From NCBI GenBank assembly GCA_964007475.1, contig OZ023274.1:52347678-52411677 (forward strand): a stretch of 64,000 nucleotides of DNA. The letters run 5' to 3'. Under the pieces are notes generated by a model. The model ran no database searches. It saw only the letters and a list, made by a program, of their open reading frames with translations, and was not told the DNA's origin. Numbering within the stretch: the stretch's first letter is position 1; the number at the start of each line of letters is the position of its first letter. The translations under genes were made by a program, and so were the position numbers. The stretch is from Hybos culiciformis. Taxonomy: Eukaryota > Arthropoda > Insecta > Diptera > Hybotidae. Below are positions 48,883 through 61,897 of the stretch, in pieces.

Positions 48883-48890
48883 CATATACA

Positions 48891-51159
48891 TAATATCTGA
48901 TTGTAAGATTATAGAGTTATTCGAAAATTTTGTACATTTTTGGACAAATTTGAGCATATATTTGCAGAAAATATCGCACTTTTAGTTATGATCTATTTTA
49001 AAGCTTATTTCGAGCGAGTTTCTTTACTTTATAGCAAAAGCAAATTTCATAATATATCAGGTAGACAATTAATTCTAAATCAATTGTTAATCAATTCCTC
49101 GCCATCGAACATACGATTCTTTTTGGATTAAACATTGATTATTTTGCACGAAATCGAAACTTTAAGTATGTTGTAGCAATAAAAAATGATTAAAGCTAAT
49201 ACCTACTTGTTATACAAACAACGTTTAGTTTAACTTTCCTTTTTTTTTTTTTTTTCTCTTTAAAAATTATGAAAATTATGAGAGAAAATCTTATATTATT
49301 TTTCCCCTTACCGATTAGAAAAGAAGATCCTTTATATTTTTTGATTTGAAGACAACTTTATTAATCAACAATGTACAATTGTACAATACCTACATACATA
49401 TACTTTGAACGGAATATTTTATTGTAAAATATAAAAGTTAACGAATCATGAAATACGATAATTGGGTATAAAATGAATTCTATATGTGTTTTTTTTTTTT
49501 TTTAACTCTTGTTTGATAATACAATACATACAATAATAATAATAATAAAATTATATGAAAACAAAAAATTTTAGAATAGAACAAATTTACTTACCTATTG
49601 AAATTGCTAGAAATTCGCAGGGTGGACGAAATTATGTATGTATGTAGCTATTTATATAATGTTTGAAACAGCGTGTCCTCATATTATTAGAAAAGTATAC
49701 AAGATTTCTGATTTTAAATCAGGATCAAGAATCTCTTCTACATACAATATATGCACGGATGCCAACGAGCCGATTTTTAATTGGTATTTGGTCGCTTGCG
49801 AATAATAGCAGAAAAAACAAAACTAAATACTACCTCTGTCCGATAGTAGTTGTTAATTTCACTTCGATTTTTGTTCCAAGTTTATTGCTACATTTTCCAA
49901 GAAGCAAGGAATTATGTAAGAATTCCACGTTTGGCAACAGCAGAGTAAAACGAAAGCGTACACTTGGATTCGTTAAAAATCTGATAAATCATAGTTAAGT
50001 TCGTTGACTAATTCCAATAATCTGGACGTGAAAATTAAATTTAGAAACTATTTTCGGACAGATGGATTATATATACTTATATTTCTTATAGTTAACCAAC
50101 TTTATTATTTTCAAGCAAAAAATTTAAAATTATTTTAGAATCTGATGTTAAATATATCATTCTTACATGTAGAGAGACATATGCTTATTACTCTATATAT
50201 ATTCAAACAGTTTTTATATCCGTATATAATATATACATACTTAGTTCCCTATATAAAAACTATATCTATATAATGTATATTACGTATCCTTTTGTTTCCA
50301 AATATAAAACATTTTTTAGTTGCAAAAAAAAAAAAAAACGACCCCCGTTGTAACAAAAGAAACCAGAACATAAAATTAAGCTTTTTCGTCCCCACATGTC
50401 GTATGTATTGTTTTTTTTGCTACTTATTTTTTAACTTTATTATCCTTGATGGACAGGTTATATTGCGAGACTATTAAAAAATTACCATTCCAATAATTTC
50501 TCTTTCTAACAACAACATTTTCTATGATTTTAATGCTGTCATTTTATTTTAGCTTAATGAATTTCAAAAATGAATTTAAGGATGAACTATTTTTTTTTAC
50601 TTTGTTGTTATTATAGGAGAAAAAAAAATCATTAATTAAGGCGATGATAAACATAAAATTTATAAAATGAATATACTATATATACCTATATACTATTTTA
50701 ATTTATTCATATATGTCCGATTTAATATATATATGCCTGGTGGCAAAATTTTCTTATTATAAAGTTAACAAAAAGTCTTGGGAAACATAGTGTTAAAGGA
50801 ATAAGGAAATTTAACGGGGGTAAGGAAAATGATTATTTGTGCCACGTGTCAGTTTAAATAAATTTTCACTGAGTGGAAAATTATGAATTATTTCCAAAAA
50901 TGTGAATCATAAAAAAATGTTGTATTTAAATGTCATCATAAAATAATTAAAAACCTAAATCAAGAAAAATGTATATTAGGTAAAATATAGGTACACATGC
51001 ATAGCATAAAATATAAAGTTATTATATTCCTGTAATTATATTTAAATAAAATATGTTTAACATTGATTAGATTGAAATTTGTACGTAATGAAACATATCT
51101 CTGTACATCAGACCGAGGTATATAATTAATCATGCTAACTTATCTTTTTAAATTCAAAG
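48891..51159. other. AT-rich sequence, no gene recognised
   Basis: AT-rich DNA. A plus-strand frame at 49663-49998 (111 codons) covers a less AT-rich patch, with segments such as HTIYARMPTSRFLIGIWSLA. Its composition is semi-plausible, but there is no domain, splice or partner evidence. An (AAT)n tract lies at 49531-49548. Confidence 0.45.
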
Positions 51160-51500
51160 CCAAGATGGACAGAACTATCTATCTGCAATGAATGAGGCCA
51201 AAAATACATGCCTGAAATATGACAAAACAGAAGGATATTTCTCGAATTGCGCTAGTTGCAGTTGATGATCATGCTGAGTTATTCAGAACGAGAAAGAGAC
51301 ATTATTCCACTTTATCTGGAAATGTCTGGGGATTGCAATATCTAGAAACAGCACATTGGTTGATGACTTCATCCAGAATATAAATGTGCTAGCCCTAAGC
51401 TATTCCAGGGAGGTGGAGAATACTTAAGAAATAATTATTTTTGAAAGTTTTTAATGGTAGCAAAATGGTGCGAAAGCACTTATTGGGAGCTTTTAGTTTA
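51160..51500 (+). mobile_element. 3' fragment of non-LTR retrotransposon (family 1), second copy
   Basis: One frame reads E-K-E-T-L-F-H-F-I-W-K-C-L-G-I-A then SRNSTLVDDFIQNINVLAL and ends at TAA 51425-51427. This is the E-T-x-x-H-F-I-x-x-C-P-A-L-x-x-x-R-N-S-T-L-G pattern of the end of an I/R1/jockey-type ORF2 protein, matching 14262-14590. The upstream zinc-knuckle part is disrupted by stops near 51250. The 3' UTRs of both copies share TGGTAGCAAAATSG. No poly(A) tail or target duplication is clear. Confidence 0.7.
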
Positions 51501-54500
51501 ACCAACAAACCAACCATATACTAAATATACTTTTTTTGCGAATTGTATTGTAGAATAATAAAGTAAAGCTCTAATTATGATTATATACATTCTTGAATAT
51601 CCTACATGTGTTATAAAATAACCATTAAATATATTTTCAAATCACTGCAGTTAAACCAAGTTTCTTCAACTCATTTTAATTTTTTTTCTTTTTGAACCAA
51701 GATCCATAAAACAATTCAGATTTATCGGTTTACTTTTAAAATGATGTAAATAGACTACTTCAAAATAATAGACCAATAACACAAAAATTACTACGCTATC
51801 TATCTTAGTTTTCCAAAAAAAAGACAAACAATTAATTTACTCGCAGTTGATTTGGACTAAAAAAATGCTTCTATAATAATTTTCGTTACAAACTTAATGT
51901 GCTTTTCCAAAAGATTATTTGTAATTGTATCTGAACATTACACCTACTACATGCATACCGTCTGCCATATAAATATTTATAAAAATTCTCTACATTTTTC
52001 CCATTTGGTTTAATTAAAACTGATTATGGGCACGTTGAAGTATAAATCCAGTTTTTTTTTCCAATTAAAATAATATTTTAACTGTTTTCATTAATATTTA
52101 TGCAAACTAATACCTCAAACTATTTTACAATTATTCTTCATCATTGTAAACACTCTCATTACGAGAAATTACAACTTATTTTCTTTCTTTGTACTTGCAT
52201 ACATACTATAACTGGAATAAAAACATTTAACCAACTTATTAACTATTTTATTTAATCCAATTATTTTCAAGCCAACTAACTCTGTTTACTATTTGAACAT
52301 TTTTGTCACTTCAATCCAAATCTCAAACTAGAACAACAGTAGATTGCTGTTCAGTGTTTTAAATAATTCTTTTTTTGTTAAATTTTTAAAATTAGGTGAA
52401 GTATTTTGTGTCCACTTAGTACACTTAGTCCCAGAGGGTGAAATAAGTGGTTTTATCCCATTCCACAACACTGTTTTTTTTTTTTTAAAGTTAGATACTA
52501 GTTTTAAATATTTTTGTTATACATAAAAGGACATAAAATCCTTTTTACCAAACATAAAAATGGATCAACAACAACATCAAAAAAATATTAGAGTTTCAAC
52601 TTAAACTATGTTTTGCTAAGATTTTGAATAAAAATTTACTGATTCAATCTTTTTCCATAAAATCATATTCTGTAAGTCAATTTATTCTTAATACTTTGAC
52701 ATTTAAAACAAAACCTTAACCTTTTTTAAACTTGAAATAGTTTTAAAATGCATACAAAAATTTTGTACGAAAATAATTCGCATTTTTGGTCAAATTTTAT
52801 TTTAGTTAAGGATGCGAAATTCGATCAGCTAGTATTCCTTCCGGTATATATTGCTTCTCCGATTTATGAATATGTAGGTATAATTTTTCTTAATTTTTTT
52901 TTTTTTTTTTTTATAAAATTCAACTGCATAACATATGTATTCTTGCATGACTGCACTTTGAAAATCCGCAGTCTATATTAATACGATATATTAAAGAAAA
53001 GGGATGGTGTCGTTTATATAAAATGTGTATATATATATTTTTTTTTTTGAATAAAAACTCCAAACATAAATACAGTCATTATAATATGTGATAGAGATGT
53101 GTATAACATATATGAGAGAGTAAAAATATCTATATAAACAACCAGTTTTGTATAAAATTTAAACGATAAAATGTCGAAAAATTTATTTTGTTATTTAAGA
53201 AGATTTAAGTGTTTAATGTCTATAATATTATATACTTTAATTACATATTAAATTTTTGCTTTCAAGTGATTTAATAAATATTTAAATAAATGCATCACTA
53301 ATATTAATATAATATCTAGTTAATTCCAGAAGACTTTGATTAACTTCTTTTAGGTATATAATAAATTCTTATATAAATAGAGTTTGATCTCAATGAAAAG
53401 TATGTATTATGGTTTGTGTTTTTACATTTTTTTATTTATGCATTTGATTTATACATTTGATTTGATCTTTAACAATTATTTTATAACAAAATGGTAAGTT
53501 GAAAATGAAGTCAAACTAACGTAGGTGATAACTTTATCTAGCCGGAAACTTATTAGAATCATTATTTTTAAAAATTATACATTTTACTTCACTTACTAAT
53601 AATTATAAGTTTAATTTTTTTGTGATAACCTAAATTCTTATTATTATATGCAAGTAGTTAAGTTAGTATTTGTTTCATTGTACATTTACAATATGTTCAA
53701 AAAAAAAAAAAAGTTAAAATATGGAATATACAACAGGAAACTTTGTTCACAGCATTTTTATATTTTTTTTTTTTGAGGAAAACCATCAAAAGTAAATTTA
53801 TTAAAAACAAAAATTTTTAATAACAAAAAAAAATTTTTTTTTGCTCTAATTAGCATAATTTTATATACATTTACATCCTGTTGAAATATTTTTTTTCTTA
53901 TTTTTAGCTTTTCAACACTGTCTATGTATAACTAGAATTTCATAATATTTGGCGCTATTTTCTGCTTATTCCTTCAGGATAACTTGATGTCATTTACCTA
54001 ACTCTCTTTTTCATTAAATACATTTGAATAATTTATATAATTCTTTGAAACTTTAAATCGTGCTATATATGCCTACAGGAAGTAAAATTTAATAAACATT
54101 TCTTTCTTTCTTTTTTTTTTCAAAATTTTTTTTTGAATTCTGATAAAAATGATATTTTCATTCATTTTATATAAAGATATTAGATTTTTATGTAACCATT
54201 TTTCTTCTTTTTTTTTTGTAATTCTGCCACCAACAATTCGTAAAAAAGTTGCATTTAATAGAAATTTATTGAGGAACGAACATAAAAATCTGTATGCCAT
54301 TAAAAAGTATATAGAATGTATAGTATGGTAGAAAAAAAAATATATAAGGGAGGTATAAGGAATATAAATCCATTTTTTTTTTTGTAACCTTAATTGGAAC
54401 TGGAAATACAAAATGTAAATTAAAACTGATGGCCTGTATGAGGTCAGGATAATTTTAATACATATGATCCCTGACTTCAATATGGATATCAAAAAATTTT

Positions 54501-54849
54501 TTTTTTATGTTTATACCATAATTATCATAAATACGCAATTAATTATTCATCGACTAAGTATTAAGATTGAAGGAACGGTTTTATAAATTTTTATTAAATG
54601 ATATTTATGAAGTAAATTTTCTGATTTTGTTTATTACATTTACCGAAGAATTTCAAATGAAGCATAATTTTTTTGCACTATATCATAAACATTATCTGAT
54701 TATACTTAGGAGCATAATAAAAAGTGTCCAATGCGAGAATTGTTTTTAACCCAGTTTTCTATTCAAAATGTGAAAATACCTTTTCCACCTTGACTAAAAG
54801 ATGAAATGATTAACGTAATAAACTGCGATTGTTTCCGAGGCTTTTAACT
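51501..54849. other. AT-rich sequence, no gene recognised
   Basis: AT-rich DNA. A less AT-rich patch at 52395-52475 is unexplained. Overlapping frames at 54073-54492 minus and 54149-54331 plus are K/F/I-rich filler. An isolated ATG followed by GTAAGT occurs at 53491, but no coding follows. Confidence 0.55.
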
Positions 54850-54990
54850 ATGGCCTGGATTTCGATGAGAATTGTTATATTTGTGAATAGTATTGAAATA
54901 TGTCTCCTGGTTGTAAATTTAAAAGTATAGTATATCTTAAATCGAAATGTTGAAAACTACCCCCATATTTCATTTATTGGCATTGTTTCA
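54850..54990. repeat. Dispersed repeat related to 34.5 kb
   Basis: Contains CCTGGATTTCGATGAGAATT, similar to TTTGGATTTCGATGAAAATT at 34558-34580, and ends ACTACCCCCATATTTC, the complement of the ATATGGGGG start of the 34.5-kb copy. This suggests a deletion derivative with inverted termini. Confidence 0.45.
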
Positions 54991-56884
54991 TTTTTGTTTG
55001 CTATTAATATTAAATTCAATTCATTTTTAACTTATTTCTGATCAAATTTATTATTATTGATAAATACATAGTACTTTAATCATAATTTATCCCTTTCTAA
55101 TTATACTGAATTTTATTTATATTTTATTTTAATAGGGGGGTTCAAGGAGTTATAACCCTTTCCGGGTTTTATTACCGTGAAATTCCAAAAAAAAGTTATA
55201 TAACCTTTTAATATTAATAATATAAAAATGATTTTATAGATTTAATAATTTCTTATAAACTGCGATGTCCTCTTTACTTAACAATCACAGAGCTTTGAAT
55301 TATAAAATTTTAATATAATTAACAACCAAAAATTATTTTGCAACTTGATACTAAAGAAATTACTATAGCAAATTTTTTTTAAATTTTTATTTATCAGTAT
55401 GGTCCAGCAAAAAGGGTGTCAATTAGTGTTCTTTTTATTATTTTATAAAATTAATTTATTTTTTTTTCTGATTGAGGTCAATTTTTTAAACAGAAAATAA
55501 ATTACATTTCTCTAACAATTTATTTTATCATGATTTTAATAAATTCTCATTAATTATGTGATCGTTATTTTACTACAAAAATATATATACCTTTTGCAAA
55601 AGTCTACTAAATGGAAATGATTTATATTCTTTAAAATCACACATAGGATGTTGCTCTTGACCATTAATTCAAAATTTAATTGGCCATACATATGTATATT
55701 TCTAAAATTCTATATAAAAAATGTTACAAGCATTTAAGTATAAAATATTAAATTCAATAATAATTTGAATTTATAATTTTCTATTGTCCTTTTTGATTTG
55801 TGTCCTATTAAAATCATTTCAACCATTATTTGAGCTATATTATAAAGGTTTGCACAACCTGGAAAGTTTATAAATTTTAGTTGCAAATAAATACTTCGAT
55901 CAACTTTTTTTTTTAAGTCAGCTTAATACTAGAAGTGAAAGGTTTAATGTGCAACAGTATGCACTGTGATAACTTCTCTGGCAAAAATGTTAATACATAA
56001 AATCTAATTAACGACAATAAGTCTGTTAAATTTTCTAACGAAAAGCTGGTTTTGAAAAATGAGATATTATACAAATTTTTATGTTTCTTTGATATGTAAA
56101 CCTGATGACATCTGACCATCATCGTTTAGAGATCACTCTATGCATGTTACATGTATTTAAGCCTCTCTTACATTATCTTATGATGATCTAATCTAATGTG
56201 TATATAATGCCACCTATTTTTCAATAATTGATCTTTCATTGTTTACAATTATTACATATTTAAAAAATAATAAAAACTTATTTTATTATATTTTAATATT
56301 ATGTTCCTAAACAATTAGCTAAACTATATATTCAAGGTACAGTTATTCAAATTATTATAAAAATTTTTCTTTCATTCAAAGTGTTAAAGTAGAAAAAAGC
56401 TAAATTTTTGGGAATGAGCAATTTAAACAATTGCAGAACAATTTTTTTTTTGTATTATAATCACATAGAATTTGGAAACCTTCTGGGTCTATGGGTTTTC
56501 AGATAAACTTTTATATGTTTCACTCTACGATAAAGTTGTATAAATGCTAAAAAATTGCATATAAAAAAAAAGGATGTAATATTATATCCTTTGTGTAATT
56601 AGAAAGAAAATTTATTACATTAGGCACAACGGTAATTGGCACAGAAAGTTAAAAATTATTTTTAATACCGAAAACAGATTCACATAATTTGGGATCATTC
56701 ATTGTCTGATTTGAAGTTTAAAATGATATTAAATTTATTATTTTTATGTTTTTTATGCAATGAGCCAAGTTATAAAAAAGAAAAACCCAAGAATTTGTAT
56801 GAGGTTACTTATCGAGTTTCTAATATAATTTTATGTAATTGACAAAAAGAAGGGGCTTACTGTTTTCAAATATTTATCTTCTAG
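54991..56884. other. AT-rich sequence, no gene recognised
   Basis: AT-rich DNA. A short GC-richer string, GGGGGGTTCAAGGAGTTATA, at 55136 is unexplained. Confidence 0.55.
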
Positions 56885-57062
56885 GCGTAGTCATCAGTGT
56901 TTGGAACTCACGGATGAAAGAAGATTTCAATGTGAAATGATATATGGATGGAGATCGACTGTTAAAATATGTATACGGAAGTATTTTAGTCGAAAACAGG
57001 CTTTTATGATATCCTGCTCTATATTTTTTTATAAACAATATTTTTCATGCATGGAATTGTAG
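56885..57062 (+). CDS. Candidate terminal exon, 58 codons
   Basis: Plus strand. The acceptor-like TATTTATCTTCTAG (ending 56884) is followed by G and then 58 open codons to TAG 57060-57062. The first half, RSHQCLELTDERRFQCEMIY then GWRSTVKICIRKYFSRKQAF, is charged and protein-like; the last 20 residues become hydrophobic and AT-biased. The minus strand has stops through the same patch. Another plus frame from the same acceptor reads VVISVWNSRMKEDFNVK before a stop. No family is recognised, so this is a candidate only. Confidence 0.28.
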
Positions 57063-59158
57063 TAGAAGCCTTACTTACTTGCTTGAACTTCTATACAACT
57101 ACAACCTAACATTTATTCTTGTACTTATATTAATTGTTAATTTTTATATAGTTATTTTAACATTTAAAAGTTTATTAAACATTTTAATTTTTATAACATA
57201 ATTATTTTGATTAAAGTAGATTCGAAATATATATGCTGTACGTGTACATCTAAATTATGTATATATGATTATGTGAATATCCTACATTATGTATTTGATT
57301 TCCTTTATCAGACATTATATGCATATACAATATGTATTCTCAATTTTCGCTTAAATGAATTATACTTGTATATATAAGTTTATTATATGTATTCATAATG
57401 GGTTTGAATATTTATATTATATACACAGGCACATAACAATTAGAAAAATATAAACTGCGACAGAATTATTTTTTTTTGTTATTAAAGATTGCGGGAGAAT
57501 AAAATATTAAATTGGTGATATTTTTTAATTCGATTAATTGCTAGGACTGGAAATATTTTAAGTTCATATTCATATGTGTATTGTAGGTATTAACGTTTTT
57601 AAAAAATATGTTGTGGTTTTTGTGGAAAAAAAAATTATTATTCCTATAATTTTATATTAAGTTTAAATTGATTATACAATAAAAATTGGGATGGTAAAAC
57701 GAATTCATTATTGAAACGGAATTATTTCGATTTAAGATACTTTTATTTTAGTAAATTTCGGATCCCAACGAAATAAACTTTTTGGGTTCCTTTAATACCA
57801 TTATAACAGTACCATTTATACCACATCTTCGAAATCCAGGTCCTATTACGAATCATTAGAAAGAATCGTGGTTCAACCGGTTTTTTAAGTTTTTCTAATC
57901 CTTAAAAATAGGTACAGGTACTTTTATTTTAATAATTTAAAAAATTGTTACGAAAATAAAATTATAATATCTAATATAAACGAAGAAATATGGTTTTTGG
58001 TACCCCGATTTTCGTACTATACTCCAAATATTTCATTGGAGGAACTGGAGGTAATCTAAGTATGTTCAATATTGAAAATTTTTAACAATGTACAAATAAA
58101 TTAAATTACAGTTTATATGTAATATATATGTATAATGTATAATATAAAAACTATATAATGTACACCACAAAATTGTATATTTAATAAATTTCACAGTGAG
58201 GTTCGCTTAATACGAAAATTACAAATTAAAAATAACTTAAAACAAAAAAAAAAAAATCTGAACAAAAAAGTTATTTTTTATTTCATTCGCACCTGTAGTC
58301 AACATTGTACTTAATTTTTAAAAAAATTTCAAACTATCTAGACATATTTGTCTTTTTAATTGCGAACTTAATTTGCATATCCTTCAAGATGGTAAGTTCT
58401 TGCAAAAAAAATTTTAACAAATGAAAGAGTTTAATTTTGTTTGAAATTCCGTTTATTTTGAATAATAATCTTATAACAATTAAAATTGTTTGTCACGTCT
58501 AAATCTAAATTAAGATTTTAGCTTTATCAAGTTTAATTTAATATAATTTTTTTCTTATTGCAAATTTCGAATTTCTTGTTGTCCAAAAAGGCAAACTCTA
58601 TTTCACTAAATCTAATTTGCAGCATAATATTTCGTCAACATTCAAGAAACTAGTTTTAGACAAACCCAAACAATTTAATATGATACAAAAAATTAAAAAA
58701 TAAAGAATAAAATTCAAAAACATTTTTTGAAGCCATATGGTCGAACAGAATAATATTTTTTGTTCTATAATTAGCCTAAAAGTTTTAATTTAGCAACTGT
58801 TTCAATTTTACATATTATTTTTATTCATCAAAAACTCAATTAAAATATAAATATATATGTATGCATTATAATATTTGATATTTTGTATAAACAATTATTT
58901 TTATACTCCAAGCAAATAGCTTAAAAGGCTAGTAAAACCTTTCACTCATTCAACGAAACCTGAAAAATCTGAATTGATTTAAGAAATCATTTTGACTGCA
59001 GAAATAGTTTGACTGGTAATATTTTAAATCCTTAATTTATGAAGTTCTGTTCTATATTTTAGTTTCTTAAATATTAGAATAACGATGTTTTCTTGTTTTT
59101 TATTGATAAAATAAAACTATTTCGAATCACCATTAATTTATTTAGCTTACGCAGAGAT
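57063..59158. other. AT-rich sequence with one unexplained patch
   Basis: Mostly AT-rich DNA. The patch 57748-57870 is less AT-rich; a minus-strand frame of 34 codons (57852-57748) reads FVIGPGFRRCGINGTVIMVL before a stop. Its CCTGGATTTCGA string is shared with the 54.85-kb repeat, so it may be transposon-derived. An ATG followed by GTAAGT lies at 58389 without a supported exon. Confidence 0.4.
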
Positions 59159-59160
59159 TA

Positions 59161-59497
59161 GACTGGATAGTAAACTGTCCGGATAGTAGATCATTGTATG
59201 TGATAGTTGATTGAGTGTCTTTTTACTATCCTGATTTCTATCAAGATTTTTATCATGTTTTAATTTTTTTGTATTAAATTTTTTTGTTTTTTTTTTTGAG
59301 TACACTGATAAAAAAAAACAAGGCATACAATTTATTTAAAAAAAAAATATTTATTCTTTTTTTCTGACTGTGACTATCCAGTCAACTATCTTCTCAACTG
59401 TCTTGATTTAAATCCTGAGAAGATAGTGAATTTACAATGAATAAAATAATAAAATTTCACCAATACATTTAAGTAAAAATAGTAGAAAAATCCAGTC
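59161..59497. mobile_element. Dispersed repeat, copy B, probable TA-flanked MITE
   Basis: Ends are GACTGGAT on the left and its complement ATCCAGTC on the right (with one change), each bordered by TA, as in Tc1/mariner-type MITEs. The segment 59345-59460 matches 45886-46016 in inverse orientation. Several further GACTGGATAGT-like strings occur inside. The TIR is short, so the boundary is less secure than the internal homology. Confidence 0.5.
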
Positions 59498-60830
59498 TAA
59501 CCTGGGGGTTATGTACGTAGTAGAACATCGAAATCGTTTGTACTCAACTTTTGGAACTATATTTTGAAAAATAAATCAGTTCGATGTATATCTATGTTTG
59601 TAATGATTGTGTATTTATAATGCACATACATATACCTAGTTAGCATACAGTTTAAATTTTCAAATAAATCTTAAACACTAAAATCAGGAAATTAAATTAA
59701 AATTTGTATCATCACAATTTTTTGTTTATGTTGCTTTTTATAAAAATTAATATACATACTTGTACTTTGCAAATAAATATGCTTATGTATAATTTCTAAA
59801 GTACAATAAACGGACAATTTCCAGTGTTTCGTCCGTCATTTCACTGTTTCACTTATTTATGCGTCATTACTGGTGGTATGAGTTAATATTTTAAAAAGCC
59901 CATAGCAATTCATCACTTCTCATACTAATTCGAAATAAGAATATATTGCCTACAATATGAAAATAATTGCACAAAGTAAAATTTAAATATACATTTTGAT
60001 AAAGTTTGATATGTAAAACCAAAAAAAAAATTTTTTTTTTTTTTGCACAATATCGTCCTCATTCCCCATTTAATTTGCATCTTTTCAACCCTTTTTATTT
60101 AGATGATTGTACTTGATATTATGTATTCAATAAAATTCCATTAAACCAATTCACTCTACAAAATTTGTTTGTACATACACACTTTTATATGTATGCATGT
60201 ATTATATATATATTTATATATACATATGCAGTTATATTTAACATATTTTTTAGATATACTTAATTTGAATATTAGATTCAAACTGTTTGTTCGCTATAAA
60301 ATTGATAAACTTCATAGAGATATTACAGGGATTTTTGTTTTTTTTAAATCAGCTATATTCTTTATAAATAATGTTTATTTACACTTTTATTGAAAAATTA
60401 TTCCAGAAGAAAAAGTGCAATTTAGCAAAATTTTACAACAAATATATAAACCATATTATGAAATAATAATTTGTATAATAAAAAAATTAGATAATCATTT
60501 GAGATAATTATGTAGAATTTTTTTTTAAACGATTGAAAATTCAAATTTCGTAAGTAAATTAAAAAATTTAATAAGCCAGAACTATTATAATATATGTATA
60601 TAATTTTTTTGATCTGACTGATTCTGAAGTCAAACACTCCTATATAAATCAAATGTCACGCAATCTAGTTAAACAGGATATTAGTTTTCATCAAAAATAA
60701 TTTATATAAATACAGCTAGTTTTCTAAATTTCGATTTAAAATACTAATTTTCATTTATATCCTCTTTAATTTTTATATATGAAAATTATTTTTGAACCCT
60801 TTGCCGGTTAGCAGTAGTGTAATAGTTACT

Positions 60831-61391
60831 TAGAGCGGATATAAATGCCTAAATGCATAGAGACTATTCATTTTGCCTTTTTTGATGTTTTTGGATTAGC
60901 GAGACTTTTTTGGAAAGTTCAACCTGGCGAGCCTAAAATGACCATTTTTCGGTAATTTTTTCGAAATTTGTTCGTTTTTGCTTTGTTAATTTCATGTAAG
61001 AGAGAAGAGATGACAGAAGAAACTGAAACAATACAAGCGATAATTTTTGAATCTTTCACCTAGCGAGCTGGCTGCTTACAAGTATTGTCTTACAACATCG
61101 GCTGATGTTGAACGATCTTTTTCAGCATACAAAAATGTTTTGACAGACAAACGTAGATTTTTTTTGTTCGAAAATCTAAAACAGCACTGTATTGTACTTT
61201 GCAATAGTGAGAAATAATAATATTGGTTTCGAAATCCTTTAAAAGTGTGTTTTTTTTTCATATTTTTGCGCGACTTTTCAGAGACTTTTTTTGAATTTTA
61301 GAGACTTTTACAGGACTATTTTTTTCGAAATTTTTCAGGATTTTTTAGGCGCCTAAAATCGTTTTTATGCGAGACTTTTTTATTCGCTCTA
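60831..61391 (+). mobile_element. Internally deleted hAT element
   Basis: The left end TAGAGCGGATATAAATGCCT and the right end, reverse-complemented, TAGAGCGAATAAAAAAGTCT look like imperfect TIRs. The flanks (tagttact and tagttata) give only an imperfect target duplication. GAGACTTTT motifs recur near both ends. Inside lies the C-terminal transposase remnant at 61047-61217, which supports hAT identity. Confidence 0.6.
61047..61217 (+). pseudogene. hAT transposase C-terminal dimerisation-domain remnant
   Basis: Plus-strand frame of 56 codons ending at TAA 61215-61217. It reads L-N-L-S-P-S-E-L-A-A-Y-K-Y-C then TTSADVERSFSAYKNVLTDK then RRFFLFENLKQHCIVLCN. The T/P-S-A-x-V-E-R-S-F-S-x-x-K-x-x-x-T-D-x-R-x-x-x-x-x-E-N-L block is the conserved C-terminal dimerisation region of hAT transposases, which follows the RNase-H-like catalytic core. 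The N-terminal zinc-finger, DDE and most helical parts are missing, and an in-frame stop lies just upstream (61044), so it is non-functional. The minus-strand frame 61076-61261 is the antisense shadow of this remnant. Confidence 0.85.
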
Positions 61392-61655
61392 GTTATAAGC
61401 ATTAAAGCGAGAGACAGACAGAAAATAAAAAATTTCTTTAAATTTTCTTTTAGTCGATAAACACTCATTTTGAATATGTATTTTGAAAAAAAATTTATCT
61501 TAGTGAGTAGAAAAACATCACATCATCTATTTACATTAGATTTTTTTCCAATTATTAATATCTTTTGTAATTGTAAGTGATGTCAGAATCAACTGCAATC
61601 TTACAATCACACATTGATTTTTAATATTAAATGTTCATTATTCATATCATTATAC
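61392..61655. other. AT-rich spacer
   Basis: Nothing supported. Confidence 0.6.
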
Positions 61656-61662
61656 GTTGTAG

Positions 61663-61897
61663 CAGAGGTTATAAAGTATGTGAGACGTCGTATTGGATAC
61701 TTAAATTTCAGATTTTCTATGAACCAAAATTTCGAAGATTAAAAAAAAATATTTATAGTGGAATACTTTGTATTTAATATAAACTTTTTACTTACTCTTT
61801 ATTAAATATAAAATGAAATGTACGTACCACTATGATCATTTTTTTTATATAATATTTAATGCAATGCAATGCGACATCTCGTACTTTATTATCTCTG
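61663..61897. mobile_element. Short MITE with CAGAG ends
   Basis: The left end CAGAGGTTATAAAGTATGTG and the right end, reverse-complemented, CAGAGATAATAAAGTACGAG continue as AGACGTCGTATTG and ATGTCGCATTG, giving about 33 bases of imperfect TIR. Perfect 7-bp direct repeats, gttgtag, flank it at 61656-61662 and 61898-61904. At 235 bp it has no coding capacity. CAGAG ends and a 7-8 bp duplication suggest hAT, but the duplication is one base short of the hAT norm. Confidence 0.72.

Noticed and set aside
52352..52478. Possible hAT with CAGTGTT ends
   Set aside because: Only about seven bases of terminal match and no 8-bp direct repeat in the flanks.
54073..54492. 139-codon minus-strand frame, the longest non-repeat frame
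   Set aside because: Dominated by I, F, K and Y from homopolymer and AT-rich sequence; no domain, and an overlapping plus-strand frame is equally open.
53485..58395. Isolated ATG-GTAAGT strings at about 53491 and 58389, suggestive of ribosomal-protein-type first exons
   Set aside because: No coding exons or convincing acceptors follow; single ATG-donor strings are expected by chance.
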